Assembly (NCBI RefSeq): GCF_003363715.1
Contig: NZ_QREV01000021.1
Span: 1-64,000, forward strand
Direction: 5' to 3'
Source: Parabacteroides acidifaciens
Lineage (GTDB): Bacteria > Bacteroidota > Bacteroidia > Bacteroidales > Tannerellaceae
Length of the DNA stretch: 64,000 nt
Shown here piece by piece: positions 27,584 to 35,733 of this stretch. Each line of letters opens with the position of its first letter. Within the stretch, counting starts at the first letter, position 1. A program made the translations under genes and the position numbers. The notes under the pieces are model-generated. The model saw only the letters and a list, made by a program, of their open reading frames with translations, was not told the origin of the DNA and ran no database searches.

Positions 27584-27625
27584 AAAAAAAGAAGAGATTG
27601 CACACTTTGTGTGTGCAATCTCTTC
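27584..27625 (-). terminator. Terminator of the 27651-28007 gene
   Basis: A perfect 15-bp stem GAAGAGATTGCACAC / GTGTGCAATCTCTTC (27591-27605 with 27611-27625) is followed on the minus strand by seven T. It lies 26 nt after the stop codon. Confidence 0.92.
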
Positions 27626-27650
27626 CGTTATCAGAAATAACCTTTTTGAA

Positions 27651-28007
27651 TCAGAAACTCAACGTACGGTTATTATTGTTGGTCACATTCAACAGGATCA
27701 CATATTTGCGATACTGCTCCGGTGTAAGAACCTTCTTCATCAATTTCAGATTCCCATAAACAGCCTGGCGCATCTTCTTGTCGCGCATCTGTTCGCTTGA
27801 CCTGAGACTCTCCTTCTGCATATCCTGAAAATACTCGTTGATGTTTGCCACTTCATTAGCCTGATAAGATGACAACTGCAAATAGTTGCTCAATTTTTCA
27901 AAGTTAATAGCAAACGGTTCTTTACTCACATTGTTACGGTTTTCGCGTGCAAAACCCATCGTTGCACATAATAAAACGGCTGCAACAGCCATACCTAAAC
28001 GTCTCAT
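27651..28007 (-). CDS. Small secreted protein, Spy/LTXXQ-like by composition
   Basis: 118 aa with a clear signal peptide (residues 1-20, cleaved after GFA). The mature part is all helical and charged, with LTPEQYRKYVILLN near residue 95 resembling the LTxxQ motif of Spy/CpxP-type periplasmic chaperones, but the protein is short and no second motif is certain. It has its own -7 element and terminator, so it is monocistronic. Confidence 0.7.
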   Translation of the reverse strand: MRRLGMAVAAVLLCATMGFARENRNNVSKEPFAINFEKLSNYLQLSSYQANEVANINEYFQDMQKESLRSSEQMRDKKMRQAVYGNLKLMKKVLTPEQYRKYVILLNVTNNNNRTLSF

Positions 28008-28088
28008 AATACCTAAACATTAAATTGTTAAACCTAAACACGGGGACCGCTGTCCCCTATCTTTTCACCTTTTATCTTTTTGCTGCTA

Positions 28089-28096
28089 CAAATATA
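28089..28096 (-). promoter_or_regulatory. -7 element of the small secreted protein gene
   Basis: Minus-strand TATATTTG, perfect TAnnTTTG, about 80 nt before the ATG at 28007. The rest of the 315-bp gap 28008-28322 is AT-rich and holds only the MG2 remnant at its right end. Confidence 0.45.
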
Positions 28097-28270
28097 ACAA
28101 CATGTTTTAGAACATTGTTCTTGAATACAGTAAAACTTTGTTAACTAATATCAAAACGAGCACAATTTAACAATATAAGAATCTTTTTGAAGCACAAACG
28201 AGACACATATTACAAATAAGACACAATATCACGATTATATAGACCGAATCGATATTTACATAAACACAAT

Positions 28271-28324
28271 CTATATAAATTCATTTCTATAAGTTTGCCC
28301 ACCGACCGGTCTGCTCATACTATC
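28271..28324 (-). pseudogene. Short remnant of a second MG2-type gene
   Basis: Reading the minus strand from the end of the DUF4221 gene gives DSMSRPVGGQTYRNEFI and a TAG stop. The intact MG2-type protein at 29508-31820 contains DSMSRPVDGQTYRI. At the DNA level 28289-28324 and 29889-29924 agree at 30 of 36 positions with no gap. This looks like the leftover of a duplicated copy after recombination or deletion, not a functional gene. Confidence 0.75.
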
Positions 28325-29501
28325 ATAAATCTTTCAGATTAAACAAACCGAAAGTCAGAAAATCGTCATCTTCGGGTTCATCTCCGATATGCTCTATATT
28401 CAACCCTTCGGCCGTAACAAAAGAGTTCGTCCAATTCCATTCCTGCCCCGTACCGATTTCCGTCTCGCCCAGATAGCGGAATTGATCGTCCATTACGATA
28501 ATTGTCAACGGCTTGCTATCAAGAGGAGTTTTCAGATCCGCATCAGGCAAGCCACGTTGCAAATACCGGTAATAGACTTTACGGAATGGATCGTAAATGA
28601 GCGCAGCGTATAAATCCTGCTGCATATAGCAAGCATAAACAAGTTCGTCCGGCGTTCCTTTAGCTTCATGGTCAATAGAACGGATCGTTCCGGCAGTATT
28701 ACCACCTCCATAAACTTTAGTTTCGGCTTCATTCTTCCAATCCGAAATATAAAGATCATGCGAGCAGGTAAAGCTATGAACCATCTTCCCTTCCGGACTG
28801 ATAGCCGGATAAGGTTGAAGAATCAGGTCTCCACCCCAATTGTAGCCGTTACCGAACAATTCTTCCGGATAGAGATGGTGATATTCCGCTTTGTTTGTCG
28901 CCAGATCGATACAGGTGGTAAAACGGAAGTTTTCCCTATCTGCCAGATTTTCAGGAAAAGGAGACATTCCGGGCAAAATCAGATGATTCTCAATCAACAT
29001 CAACGGTACGACAGGCGAAAACAGATATTGCGGATTATGCAACGCCCATTCTTTATCTTCCTTATCCAACAAAGTGACACGATTATGCACATGACCGGAA
29101 CTGTCCGCCAAAGCGATTTCGATCAATGGGCGGTTGAACACATAGATCGAATCCGGACTTTTGACATAATAAGCACCCGCGCTCATGATCGCATCGGCCC
29201 CTTCACGCTCAAATGCAATCTGCTTAAGATAAGTCGTATCCGAATAGCGATAGAAATAAATAGCATTCTTCCGGTTATTCAAAAATGTCAACAAACAATC
29301 GCCCGCATCATCGGTATAAATCTGTATATAAGGAGGCTTCACTTTCGTATCCGTATCGAGCCGGAATTTCTTCTCGCCCGTTTCCACCAATTGTTTGGTA
29401 GCTACCAACTTTCCTCTAAACTCGTTCTTCACACTTCTCCCGTTACCGGAACAAGCAGTGACCAACAACAACGCCAACAAATAACAATAACAACTTTTCA
29501 T
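28323..29501 (-). CDS. DUF4221-like beta-propeller lipoprotein
   Basis: 392 aa with a lipoprotein signal (lipobox VTAC, residues 14-17). The rest is beta-rich with repeating strand patterns (KFRLDTDTKVKPPYIQIYTDDAG, YYVKSPDSIYVFN, HSFTCSHDLYISD) like the DUF4221/TolB-like propellers of Bacteroidetes. It begins 6 nt after the MG2-type gene and is the last gene of the operon, so the two products may act together at the cell envelope. Function unknown. Confidence 0.8.
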   Translation of the reverse strand: MKSCYCYLLALLLVTACSGNGRSVKNEFRGKLVATKQLVETGEKKFRLDTDTKVKPPYIQIYTDDAGDCLLTFLNNRKNAIYFYRYSDTTYLKQIAFEREGADAIMSAGAYYVKSPDSIYVFNRPLIEIALADSSGHVHNRVTLLDKEDKEWALHNPQYLFSPVVPLMLIENHLILPGMSPFPENLADRENFRFTTCIDLATNKAEYHHLYPEELFGNGYNWGGDLILQPYPAISPEGKMVHSFTCSHDLYISDWKNEAETKVYGGGNTAGTIRSIDHEAKGTPDELVYACYMQQDLYAALIYDPFRKVYYRYLQRGLPDADLKTPLDSKPLTIIVMDDQFRYLGETEIGTGQEWNWTNSFVTAEGLNIEHIGDEPEDDDFLTFGLFNLKDL

Positions 29502-29507
29502 ATCATT

Positions 29508-31820
29508 CTATTTTCTTATCACTCTGAATTCGCATTTACCGGAGCCAAGCAATCCTGTTCCATCAACCCCTTCCGCCACTCCGATAAACCCGGTATTGAT
29601 ATCGGAACAAAAGAAAGTAACTTCCGCCTCCCCTTTTTCATCTGTTATCACAGAAGGCTCCCATAACAAAGTATTACGGGCATCGGGAGTTGACAATTGC
29701 ATGTCTATTTCGTCCGGCTTGTAAAATTCGCGTTCGGCATAATAGCCTTTGGCTCGCCAAATGTTATTCATACGGAGCAGTTCTGCTTCCGAATACAGCG
29801 GACCATGATAAACGACCAGCTGTTCGTCAATAACCCGGAAAGGTATGCCAACTCCGGAAGATTGAAAATGTTCAAATTTAGCAATCCTGTAAGTTTGCCC
29901 ATCAACAGGTCTACTCATACTGTCAGCCCGACAACCGTTTACCGCATGATGTCCGTCATATCCCGGTTTATAATTCAGTAACAGACCACAGGAATTACAA
30001 ACCCAGATATTATTCAAATCCTTTTGTGCCAGACTATCCAACCGCCCCATAAACTTATCCCGAAACGCCCTCCGCGCTTTCCCTGTCACCGTTACACCGT
30101 CCAGCAAGACCGTACTGTCACTGCTCACTACAGGCAAATCAAGGATTAGCCCGTTTTCATCCTGCTCCGGCTCTGCAGACGGATAATATCTGGATTTCTT
30201 TTTCCTTATGCTATCGATTTGAGCGAAACAATCTTCTATCTCAAGTTTAGGTTTATATTCATTCGACAACATCGGTTTCAAATATACATAACCGCCCCGA
30301 AGTTCTTTCAACATATCCGTACCGACGGTAAAAGAACCGGTTGAATCGGCCCATATATACATTGAATTACCCTCTGCCCCGGATATCTGGATAAGCTGTT
30401 CCGTCCCCTGCGCTTTTTTTCCCTTTTTCTTACTGCCAACAGATTGTATACCCATTATTTCATCAGATAAAAACAGATTCTCATGATCAGGAGCATTTTC
30501 TATATTCCAGACATACCGCCTCCACCCCTGCGTCAGCAACAATAAATCCATTGCCGACATACGATCTTTATTCTTATCATCGAAATAATAAAGCGGATTA
30601 TGGATTTTCCCGCGTACTTGGGAAGACAAATAACAATGAGTCAATATATTTACCGGATCAGCCGGATTATCATAGGCCTTATCAAACACACTAATGCCCA
30701 AATTCGTTTTTAACGGTCTGCCATTCTCATCCGTAACCTTTATTTTCAATGTCGCTTTTTCACGAATGGCATATGTTTTCTTATCCGGTTCAATCTTTAT
30801 CCGCATCTTCTTTTCCGGATTCACATAAACCAACCTCTCTGCTACCGGTTGCATATTACCATTAAATAAAGTAAACTCTACGATTCCCTGATAAGGAAAC
30901 TCATTAAGCGGCATTTTTATTTTAAGCCGGTCCTTCAACACACCCTTTGCCACACAACAAATCATTCCACGAATTTGCCCTAAAAGACAAATCTCCTGAG
31001 CAGGCGAACCTTCCGCTTGTGAGATAAAAAATTCCAGGTGTTTCTTGTCTTGTTTAAATAAACATAAAGTCATTCCTTGAAGATAAATCTCCGGTAGAGA
31101 ATACTTTGCGCCATTATCTAACTCTATACGATACTTCTTTTCCGAATCAGGCGTAAAGAAGAAAGCTCCCATTCCATCATGACGACTTTCAAACCGAATG
31201 ACCGGAGCATCTCCTTGATACAAAGTGCCCTTTACTGCTACCGGATATCCTCTGCCATTCGTCGCCTTAAAAGCCACACGCGAAGGCAAGCCCGAAACCA
31301 GGTTTCCTCCCTCCGGAAAAAGATCAAACTGCAAACGATCTTTTTCAATGTTCTCCGGTTGTTGACTGTCATGAGCGATATTTTTAACTACCCTTATTTT
31401 ACGGGATGAAATAATTCCTGTTGTGTCATTGTGAAAGGAGTGGCGGGTATAGGCTTCCAGAAAATAATCTCCTTCCGACAACTTCTCACTTACATAAACG
31501 TGGCCGAATGCCATACCATTTTCTACCGGATACTTTTCTTGCCAGACGATACTATCTTCGCAATTTATCATTTGCAGATACAATGTCTTGCTTTGATCCG
31601 ACAAACCGAAAGACTGGGCATTCAACTGGTAGGCTTTAAACCAAAGGTCTTCACCTATCTCATAAATACCTTTGCTGACTTGGAGATAAATAAGTTCAGA
31701 AGGGAAAACGGCATATTCTTTATCAATAGAAGCAACCCATGCTTCATCAACTGCCTGCTGACAAAAGCATGGCAAACAGGTATATGTCAGTAAAAAGATG
31801 GTTAACAGAATGCTTTTCAT
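29508..31820 (-). CDS. Secreted MG2/alpha-2-macroglobulin-like envelope protein
   Basis: 770 aa with a signal peptide (residues 1-20, after CFC). N-terminal MG-type beta domain (about 30-145: VFPSELIYLQVSKGIYEIGEDLWFKAY), a middle MG2-like domain (about 340-400: KKTYAIREKATLKIKVTDENG) and a C-terminal MG10-like stretch (EPSVITDEKGEAEVTFFCSD). A cysteine-containing insert (VCNSCGLLLNYKPG ... NGC, near 600-630) follows a DGVTVTGKARR motif reminiscent of TonB-plug-linked proteins. Similar genes occur in Bacteroides beside DUF4221 lipoproteins; their role is unknown. It starts 3 nt after the MFS gene's stop. Confidence 0.75.
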   Translation of the reverse strand: MKSILLTIFLLTYTCLPCFCQQAVDEAWVASIDKEYAVFPSELIYLQVSKGIYEIGEDLWFKAYQLNAQSFGLSDQSKTLYLQMINCEDSIVWQEKYPVENGMAFGHVYVSEKLSEGDYFLEAYTRHSFHNDTTGIISSRKIRVVKNIAHDSQQPENIEKDRLQFDLFPEGGNLVSGLPSRVAFKATNGRGYPVAVKGTLYQGDAPVIRFESRHDGMGAFFFTPDSEKKYRIELDNGAKYSLPEIYLQGMTLCLFKQDKKHLEFFISQAEGSPAQEICLLGQIRGMICCVAKGVLKDRLKIKMPLNEFPYQGIVEFTLFNGNMQPVAERLVYVNPEKKMRIKIEPDKKTYAIREKATLKIKVTDENGRPLKTNLGISVFDKAYDNPADPVNILTHCYLSSQVRGKIHNPLYYFDDKNKDRMSAMDLLLLTQGWRRYVWNIENAPDHENLFLSDEIMGIQSVGSKKKGKKAQGTEQLIQISGAEGNSMYIWADSTGSFTVGTDMLKELRGGYVYLKPMLSNEYKPKLEIEDCFAQIDSIRKKKSRYYPSAEPEQDENGLILDLPVVSSDSTVLLDGVTVTGKARRAFRDKFMGRLDSLAQKDLNNIWVCNSCGLLLNYKPGYDGHHAVNGCRADSMSRPVDGQTYRIAKFEHFQSSGVGIPFRVIDEQLVVYHGPLYSEAELLRMNNIWRAKGYYAEREFYKPDEIDMQLSTPDARNTLLWEPSVITDEKGEAEVTFFCSDINTGFIGVAEGVDGTGLLGSGKCEFRVIRK

Positions 31821-31823
31821 ACA

Positions 31824-32999
31824 TCAAACTAATAATTTATATTTCTCATACGACGGCCGTACCCAACGCAAATAGACAAGCAGAGAGAGCAGACAACAAC
31901 CACCTCCCACACCATAAGCCATAGCCAGCCCCGCATGGGAAGCGATAAAACCGGCTGAAAGCATACCAATCCCGACACCCAGATCAAAAGAAGTCAGATA
32001 GGTAGAAGTTGCCGTCCCGCGCATATTATGCGGAGCGACGTTGACAAAAAGACATTGGAAGGCAGGCACTCCCACGCCATACCCGATCCCGATCATCAAG
32101 GCGCAAACGAAGAAAGCCACAGGATGATGAACGGTTGCAAACACAGCGAACGTCACCAACAGACAGACGGACGAACAGACCGAAACCCAATGAATCTTAC
32201 CATGATCGACCAGACGGCCGGATATCAGACGCGACGTCCCCACGCCAACCGCCATATAAATAAAGAAGTAGCCGGGATTGGCCACCTCGATCTCTTTCCC
32301 ATATAAAACGACAAAAGAGGTAATCATCCCGTAAGGTATCGCCACCAGGATATAAGCCAACGCAGCCGGCAACGCCTTCACCAGGATAAAACGATCCAGG
32401 GAAAAATGAGGACGCGGCATTTTCTCCCGCTTCGGATAGCGGATCAGGCACACGGACCCGACACCGATGAAAGCAGCAACTAACCCGACCAGCACCAACG
32501 GATGAAATCCCCATTTATCATAGATAACGACTGCTACCAACGGAGCCAGCGACATCGCCAGATTGATCGTCAAACCATAGAATCCCATTCCTTCACCCCG
32601 CCGCACAGACGGAATCACATCGATCGCAATCGTATTGCCGGAAACGGAAGTAAGCCCCATAAAGCCGCCCTGTACGAACCGCACCGCCATAATCGTCAGC
32701 ATAGTCGCCGCGACTAAATAGCCGCCAAACATAACGGCAAAAACAAAGAATGCCAATAAATACAACGGCTTACGCGAGAAGCAATCCACCAGGAAACCGG
32801 AGAAGGGACGGACACAAAGCAGCCCGATCGTATAACTCGACAATACAATCCCCACATTTGCCGTGTCGATCCCCAAAACCTCCACCAGATAAAGCGGCAT
32901 CGTCGGCATCAACAGGTAGAAAGAGAAATTCATCAGGAAATAGGAAATGCAACATTGCACAAAGTTCCGGTTCCACAATATCGGCTTCTCCGTATTCAT
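31824..32999 (-). CDS. MFS transporter
   Basis: 391 aa from ATG 32999 (MNTEKPILWNRNFVQ). Twelve membrane helices, with the MFS loop 2-3 motif as GFLVDCFSRKPLYLLA near residue 73 and GIGYGVGVPAFQCLFVNVAPHNMRGTATSTY in the second half, suggest a drug or metabolite exporter of the AraJ/YfcJ kind. A 14-codon upstream extension is made only of a repeated TTGGCACAT sequence and is not used here. It follows the ABC-F gene by 38 nt and precedes the MG2-type gene by 3 nt, so all four genes may form one transcript. Confidence 0.88.
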   Translation of the reverse strand: MNTEKPILWNRNFVQCCISYFLMNFSFYLLMPTMPLYLVEVLGIDTANVGIVLSSYTIGLLCVRPFSGFLVDCFSRKPLYLLAFFVFAVMFGGYLVAATMLTIMAVRFVQGGFMGLTSVSGNTIAIDVIPSVRRGEGMGFYGLTINLAMSLAPLVAVVIYDKWGFHPLVLVGLVAAFIGVGSVCLIRYPKREKMPRPHFSLDRFILVKALPAALAYILVAIPYGMITSFVVLYGKEIEVANPGYFFIYMAVGVGTSRLISGRLVDHGKIHWVSVCSSVCLLVTFAVFATVHHPVAFFVCALMIGIGYGVGVPAFQCLFVNVAPHNMRGTATSTYLTSFDLGVGIGMLSAGFIASHAGLAMAYGVGGGCCLLSLLVYLRWVRPSYEKYKLLV

Positions 33000-33000
33000 A

Positions 33001-33038
33001 ATTGGCACATTGGCATATTGACTCATTGGCACATTATT
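33001..33038. repeat. TTGGCACAT short direct repeat between genes
   Basis: ATTGGCACAT, TTGGCATAT and ATTGGCACAT recur within 38 bp between the ABC-F stop and the MFS start. The pattern is non-coding and would otherwise add a spurious N-terminus to the MFS protein. Confidence 0.6.
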
Positions 33039-34921
33039 CACGCCAACTCGCTCAATTCGAGCCAGCGCATTGTCTTTTCGTCTATTTCATCTATTACTTT
33101 TGCAATCCGTTCGGACTTTGCCAGCAACTCGTCGTTGCTGAGCGTGCCGCTGCTCATCGCCACTTCCAGCTCGGCTTTTTCGGCTTCGAGCTGCGGTATT
33201 TCGGCTTCAAGCGCTTCAAACTCTTTGCGTTCCTTGAAAGTGAGTTTCTTCTTCTGTTCTTTTTCGGGACGGGACGTTTTATCGGCTACCGGAGCCTGTT
33301 TCGGCTGGCGGGCGGCTTCGGCTTCTTTTTCCAGTTGGTCCTGCACCTCTTTCCAGTCACGATATTGCGAATAGTTTCCGGGAAAATCCTTGATGTCCGC
33401 ATTGCCCCGGAACACCAGCAGATGATCGACTACCTTATCCATGAAATAACGGTCGTGGGAGACGACAATCGCGCATCCTTTGAAACTCCGCAGATATTCC
33501 TCCAACACGTTCAGCGTCACGATATCCAAGTCGTTCGTCGGCTCGTCCAGCACAAGGAAATTCGGGTTGCGCATCAGGACCGTACACAGGTACAAACGCC
33601 GCTTCTCCCCTCCGCTCAGCTTATAGACATAGCTATGTTGTTTCTCCGGAGCAAACAGGAAATAGTTCAGGAATTGAGAAACGCCCATCTTCTTCCCGTC
33701 GCCCAGATCTACATATTCGGCAATATTCTGGACCACATCGATCACCTTCATCTGCTCGTCGAACTGAAGGCCGTCTTGGCTGTAATAGCCGAAACGAACC
33801 GTTTCACCCACATCGAACCGTCCGCTGTCCGGCTCCACCTCTCCCATCAACATCTTGATAAAGGTCGACTTCCCGGTCCCGTTGTTCCCGACAATCCCCA
33901 TCTTTTCGTAACGGGCAAATATGTAGTTGAAATCTTCTACGATCTTCAGGTCGCCGAAACGCTTGCAGACATGTTCCGCCTCGAAAATCTTGGAACCGAT
34001 ATACGACGCCTTCACATCCAGGTTCACGTTGCCTGCGTCATGCTGCTGCTTCGCTTTCTTTTCCAGTTCGTAGAAAGCGTCGATCCGGTATTTGGCTTTG
34101 GTCCCGCGAGCCTGCGGCTGACGGCGCATCCAGTCCAGTTCCTTGCGAAGCAGGTTGCTTGCCCGGTCGACTTCCGTATTCAAAGCCTCTATGCGTTCCT
34201 GACGTTTTTCCAGGTAATAGCTGTAATTTCCTTTATACTGGTAAATCTGCTGCCGGTCTATTTCGATGATCTCGCTACAGACACGGTCCAGGAAATAACG
34301 GTCGTGCGTCACCATCAATATGCTAATGTTCGCACGAGACAGGTATCCTTCGAGCCATTCGGTCATCTCCAGATCCAGGTGGTTGGTCGGTTCGTCGAGG
34401 ATAATCAGTTCCGGATCGGTAATCAGGACGTTTGCCAACGCCACGCGCTTCAGCTGTCCGCCGGAAAGCGTTTCCACCTTCTGATCGAAATTCTGTATCT
34501 TCAACTGCCCTAAAATCTGTTTCGCCCGCTGTTCGTAGTCCCATGCCTTCAGGTTATCCATCCGGAGCAATATGTCTTCGAGATTGGAATGATCGCCGCT
34601 TGCCATCGCCTGTTCGTATTCGGCAATCAGGCGCACCGTCTCGTTCGGCGAATAGAAACAAGCCTGCAAGACAGTCAAGCCGTCCGGATAATGCGGCGTC
34701 TGCTCGAGATATCCGACGCGCAGGTCGTTACGGAACACAACCGCCCCGCTGTCATAATCTTCCTTACCGGCTATGATATTCAGCAAAGTCGTTTTACCTG
34801 TACCGTTCTTGGCTATCAGCCCGACTTTCTGTCCTTGCGCAATTCCAAAAGTAATATCCTCAAAAAGAACCAGGTCGCCGAAGCTCTTGGTCAGCTTATC
34901 TATCTGTAAGTAGCTTATCAT
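33038..34921 (-). CDS. ABC-F family ATPase (Uup/EttA-like)
   Basis: 627 aa from ATG 34921 (MISYLQIDKLTKSFGD). It has two soluble ABC domains without membrane segments: Walker A GKNGTGKTTLLN and GNNGTGKSTFIK, signatures LSGGQLKRVAL and LSGGEKRRLYL, Walker B LIILDEPTNHLD and FLVLDEPTNDLD. A C-terminal coiled coil (about 560-627) resembles Uup. ABC-F proteins bind the ribosome and relieve stalling or give antibiotic protection. The start is fixed by a promoter at 34949-34977 that lies upstream of it but inside a longer frame. Confidence 0.95.
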   Translation of the reverse strand: MISYLQIDKLTKSFGDLVLFEDITFGIAQGQKVGLIAKNGTGKTTLLNIIAGKEDYDSGAVVFRNDLRVGYLEQTPHYPDGLTVLQACFYSPNETVRLIAEYEQAMASGDHSNLEDILLRMDNLKAWDYEQRAKQILGQLKIQNFDQKVETLSGGQLKRVALANVLITDPELIILDEPTNHLDLEMTEWLEGYLSRANISILMVTHDRYFLDRVCSEIIEIDRQQIYQYKGNYSYYLEKRQERIEALNTEVDRASNLLRKELDWMRRQPQARGTKAKYRIDAFYELEKKAKQQHDAGNVNLDVKASYIGSKIFEAEHVCKRFGDLKIVEDFNYIFARYEKMGIVGNNGTGKSTFIKMLMGEVEPDSGRFDVGETVRFGYYSQDGLQFDEQMKVIDVVQNIAEYVDLGDGKKMGVSQFLNYFLFAPEKQHSYVYKLSGGEKRRLYLCTVLMRNPNFLVLDEPTNDLDIVTLNVLEEYLRSFKGCAIVVSHDRYFMDKVVDHLLVFRGNADIKDFPGNYSQYRDWKEVQDQLEKEAEAARQPKQAPVADKTSRPEKEQKKKLTFKERKEFEALEAEIPQLEAEKAELEVAMSSGTLSNDELLAKSERIAKVIDEIDEKTMRWLELSELA

Positions 34922-34948
34922 ATATTCATATCTGCTTAAAATGCAGGA

Positions 34949-34977
34949 CAAAGATACAAAAGATTAAGCAGAACCAA
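34949..34977 (-). promoter_or_regulatory. Promoter of the ABC-F gene
   Basis: Minus-strand TTG (34975-34977) and TATCTTTG (34949-34956), 18 bp apart; about 28 nt between the -7 element and the ATG. Confidence 0.65.
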
Positions 34978-34990
34978 CTTTTTGACGTTC

Positions 34991-35009
34991 GAAAAGCGGA
35001 TTAACATTT
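34991..35009. repeat. GGATTAACATTT direct repeat, copy 1
   Basis: GAAAAGCGGATTAACATTT here recurs as AAAAAGTGGATTAACATTT at 35480-35498. The two copies bracket the dispersed repeat and the long inverted repeat, so they may mark the edges of one composite insertion. Confidence 0.55.
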
Positions 35010-35039
35010 ACAGGTTCGAAAACCGCATGTCTTAAACAC

Positions 35040-35120
35040 GAAATTTACAATAACCCCCTTTTTAGCTGTTTTTCTATTTCGTCCGAAATTTTGATCGATT
35101 TTGGATTGACTCTTTTCACG
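35040..35120 (-). repeat. Dispersed intergenic repeat, copy B
   Basis: The reverse complement matches 3-83 over about 80 bp with roughly nine substitutions and one indel, including the shared core TTTCGGACGAAATAGAAAAA. It is non-coding and lies in the 812-bp gap between the ABC-F and phosphatase genes. Confidence 0.8.
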
Positions 35121-35328
35121 GTTTAAGCTTCCCTTTCTGACAATAGGAAAAACGAGGTGCGCACCCCATTTCGAAAAGCGTGCAATTTGATTGCCGAAAG
35201 ACGGAAACACCGACAAAGTGATAAACCTTAACTCCCGGAGAATCGAATATTTGAAAACAAAACGGACGGCGTTCCAAATATCCCAAGGAAATTCAGGGGC
35301 TTTTTTGCCATGAAAACGGTCCTCTTTT

Positions 35329-35435
35329 CAATTACGACCGTTCTAATCGCCATTACGACCGTCCTAATCTTTGCGAGGTGCCGAGTGCACTACACATTAG
35401 CACGGTCGTAATGGCGATTAGGACGGTCATAATTG
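35329..35435. repeat. Long inverted repeat built from 21-bp units
   Basis: A 34-nt left arm (35329-35362) and right arm (35402-35435) are complementary at 32 of 34 positions with a 39-nt spacer. The left arm itself contains a direct 21-bp repeat, TTACGACCGTTCTAATCGCC then TTACGACCGTCCTAATC, so it arose by tandem duplication plus inversion. A cruciform or very stable RNA hairpin is expected. No open frame or T-run terminator is associated. Confidence 0.85.
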
Positions 35436-35544
35436 CGAAAAACGCTCAAAAAAGGCGAAAAAGTCCCTTTTTGAGGTCAAAAAAGTGGATTAACATTTGT
35501 TTGGTTTCGAATGTCTTTTGAGGCTGAAAAATGCGTTTTATACA

Positions 35545-35728
35545 ATAAGGGGATGTGTCAAAAGTCCTATTTATAGCGTCTGTGTCTTGGCGGTCCCGGA
35601 TCAAGTCCGGGATAACTGCACCTGCCATCTCATCCTAATTACTGTAAATCAGTTTAGTATAAGGTTGCGGGTCAAGCCCGCAATGACACGCTAAAGCGTT
35701 AGAACTTACTTTTGACACACCCCCTTAT
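35545..35728. mobile_element. MITE-like element with 21-bp terminal inverted repeats
   Basis: The ends 35545-35565 and 35708-35728 are inverted copies with one mismatch (core GTGTGTCAAAAGT in the right end; GATGTGTCAAAAGT in the left). The 184-bp element encodes no transposase. Inside are two palindromes with TCAAG loops: TCCCGGA-TCAAG-TCCGGGA (35594-35612) and TTGCGGG-TCAAG-CCCGCAA (35665-35683), a motif often scattered in bacterial genomes. It ends 5 nt beyond the phosphatase stop codon. No target-site duplication is evident by eye. Confidence 0.7.
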
Positions 35729-35733
35729 CCTGG

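Noticed and set aside
33000-33041. 14-codon N-terminal extension of the MFS protein
   Set aside because: It consists only of the TTGGCACAT short repeat, has no counterpart in MFS proteins, and a normal ATG follows at 32999.
33002-34513. 503-codon plus-strand frame
   Set aside because: Antisense to the ABC-F gene, whose Walker and signature motifs are complete on the minus strand.
35156-35165. GGTGCGCACC palindrome as an operator
   Set aside because: A single 10-bp palindrome in a repeat-rich gap with no nearby promoter on either strand is not enough to call a site.
35446-35628. 60-codon frame with a VIPDLIRDR peptide
   Set aside because: This peptide is the translation of the palindromic motif inside the MITE-like element; such false frames occur wherever the motif lands.
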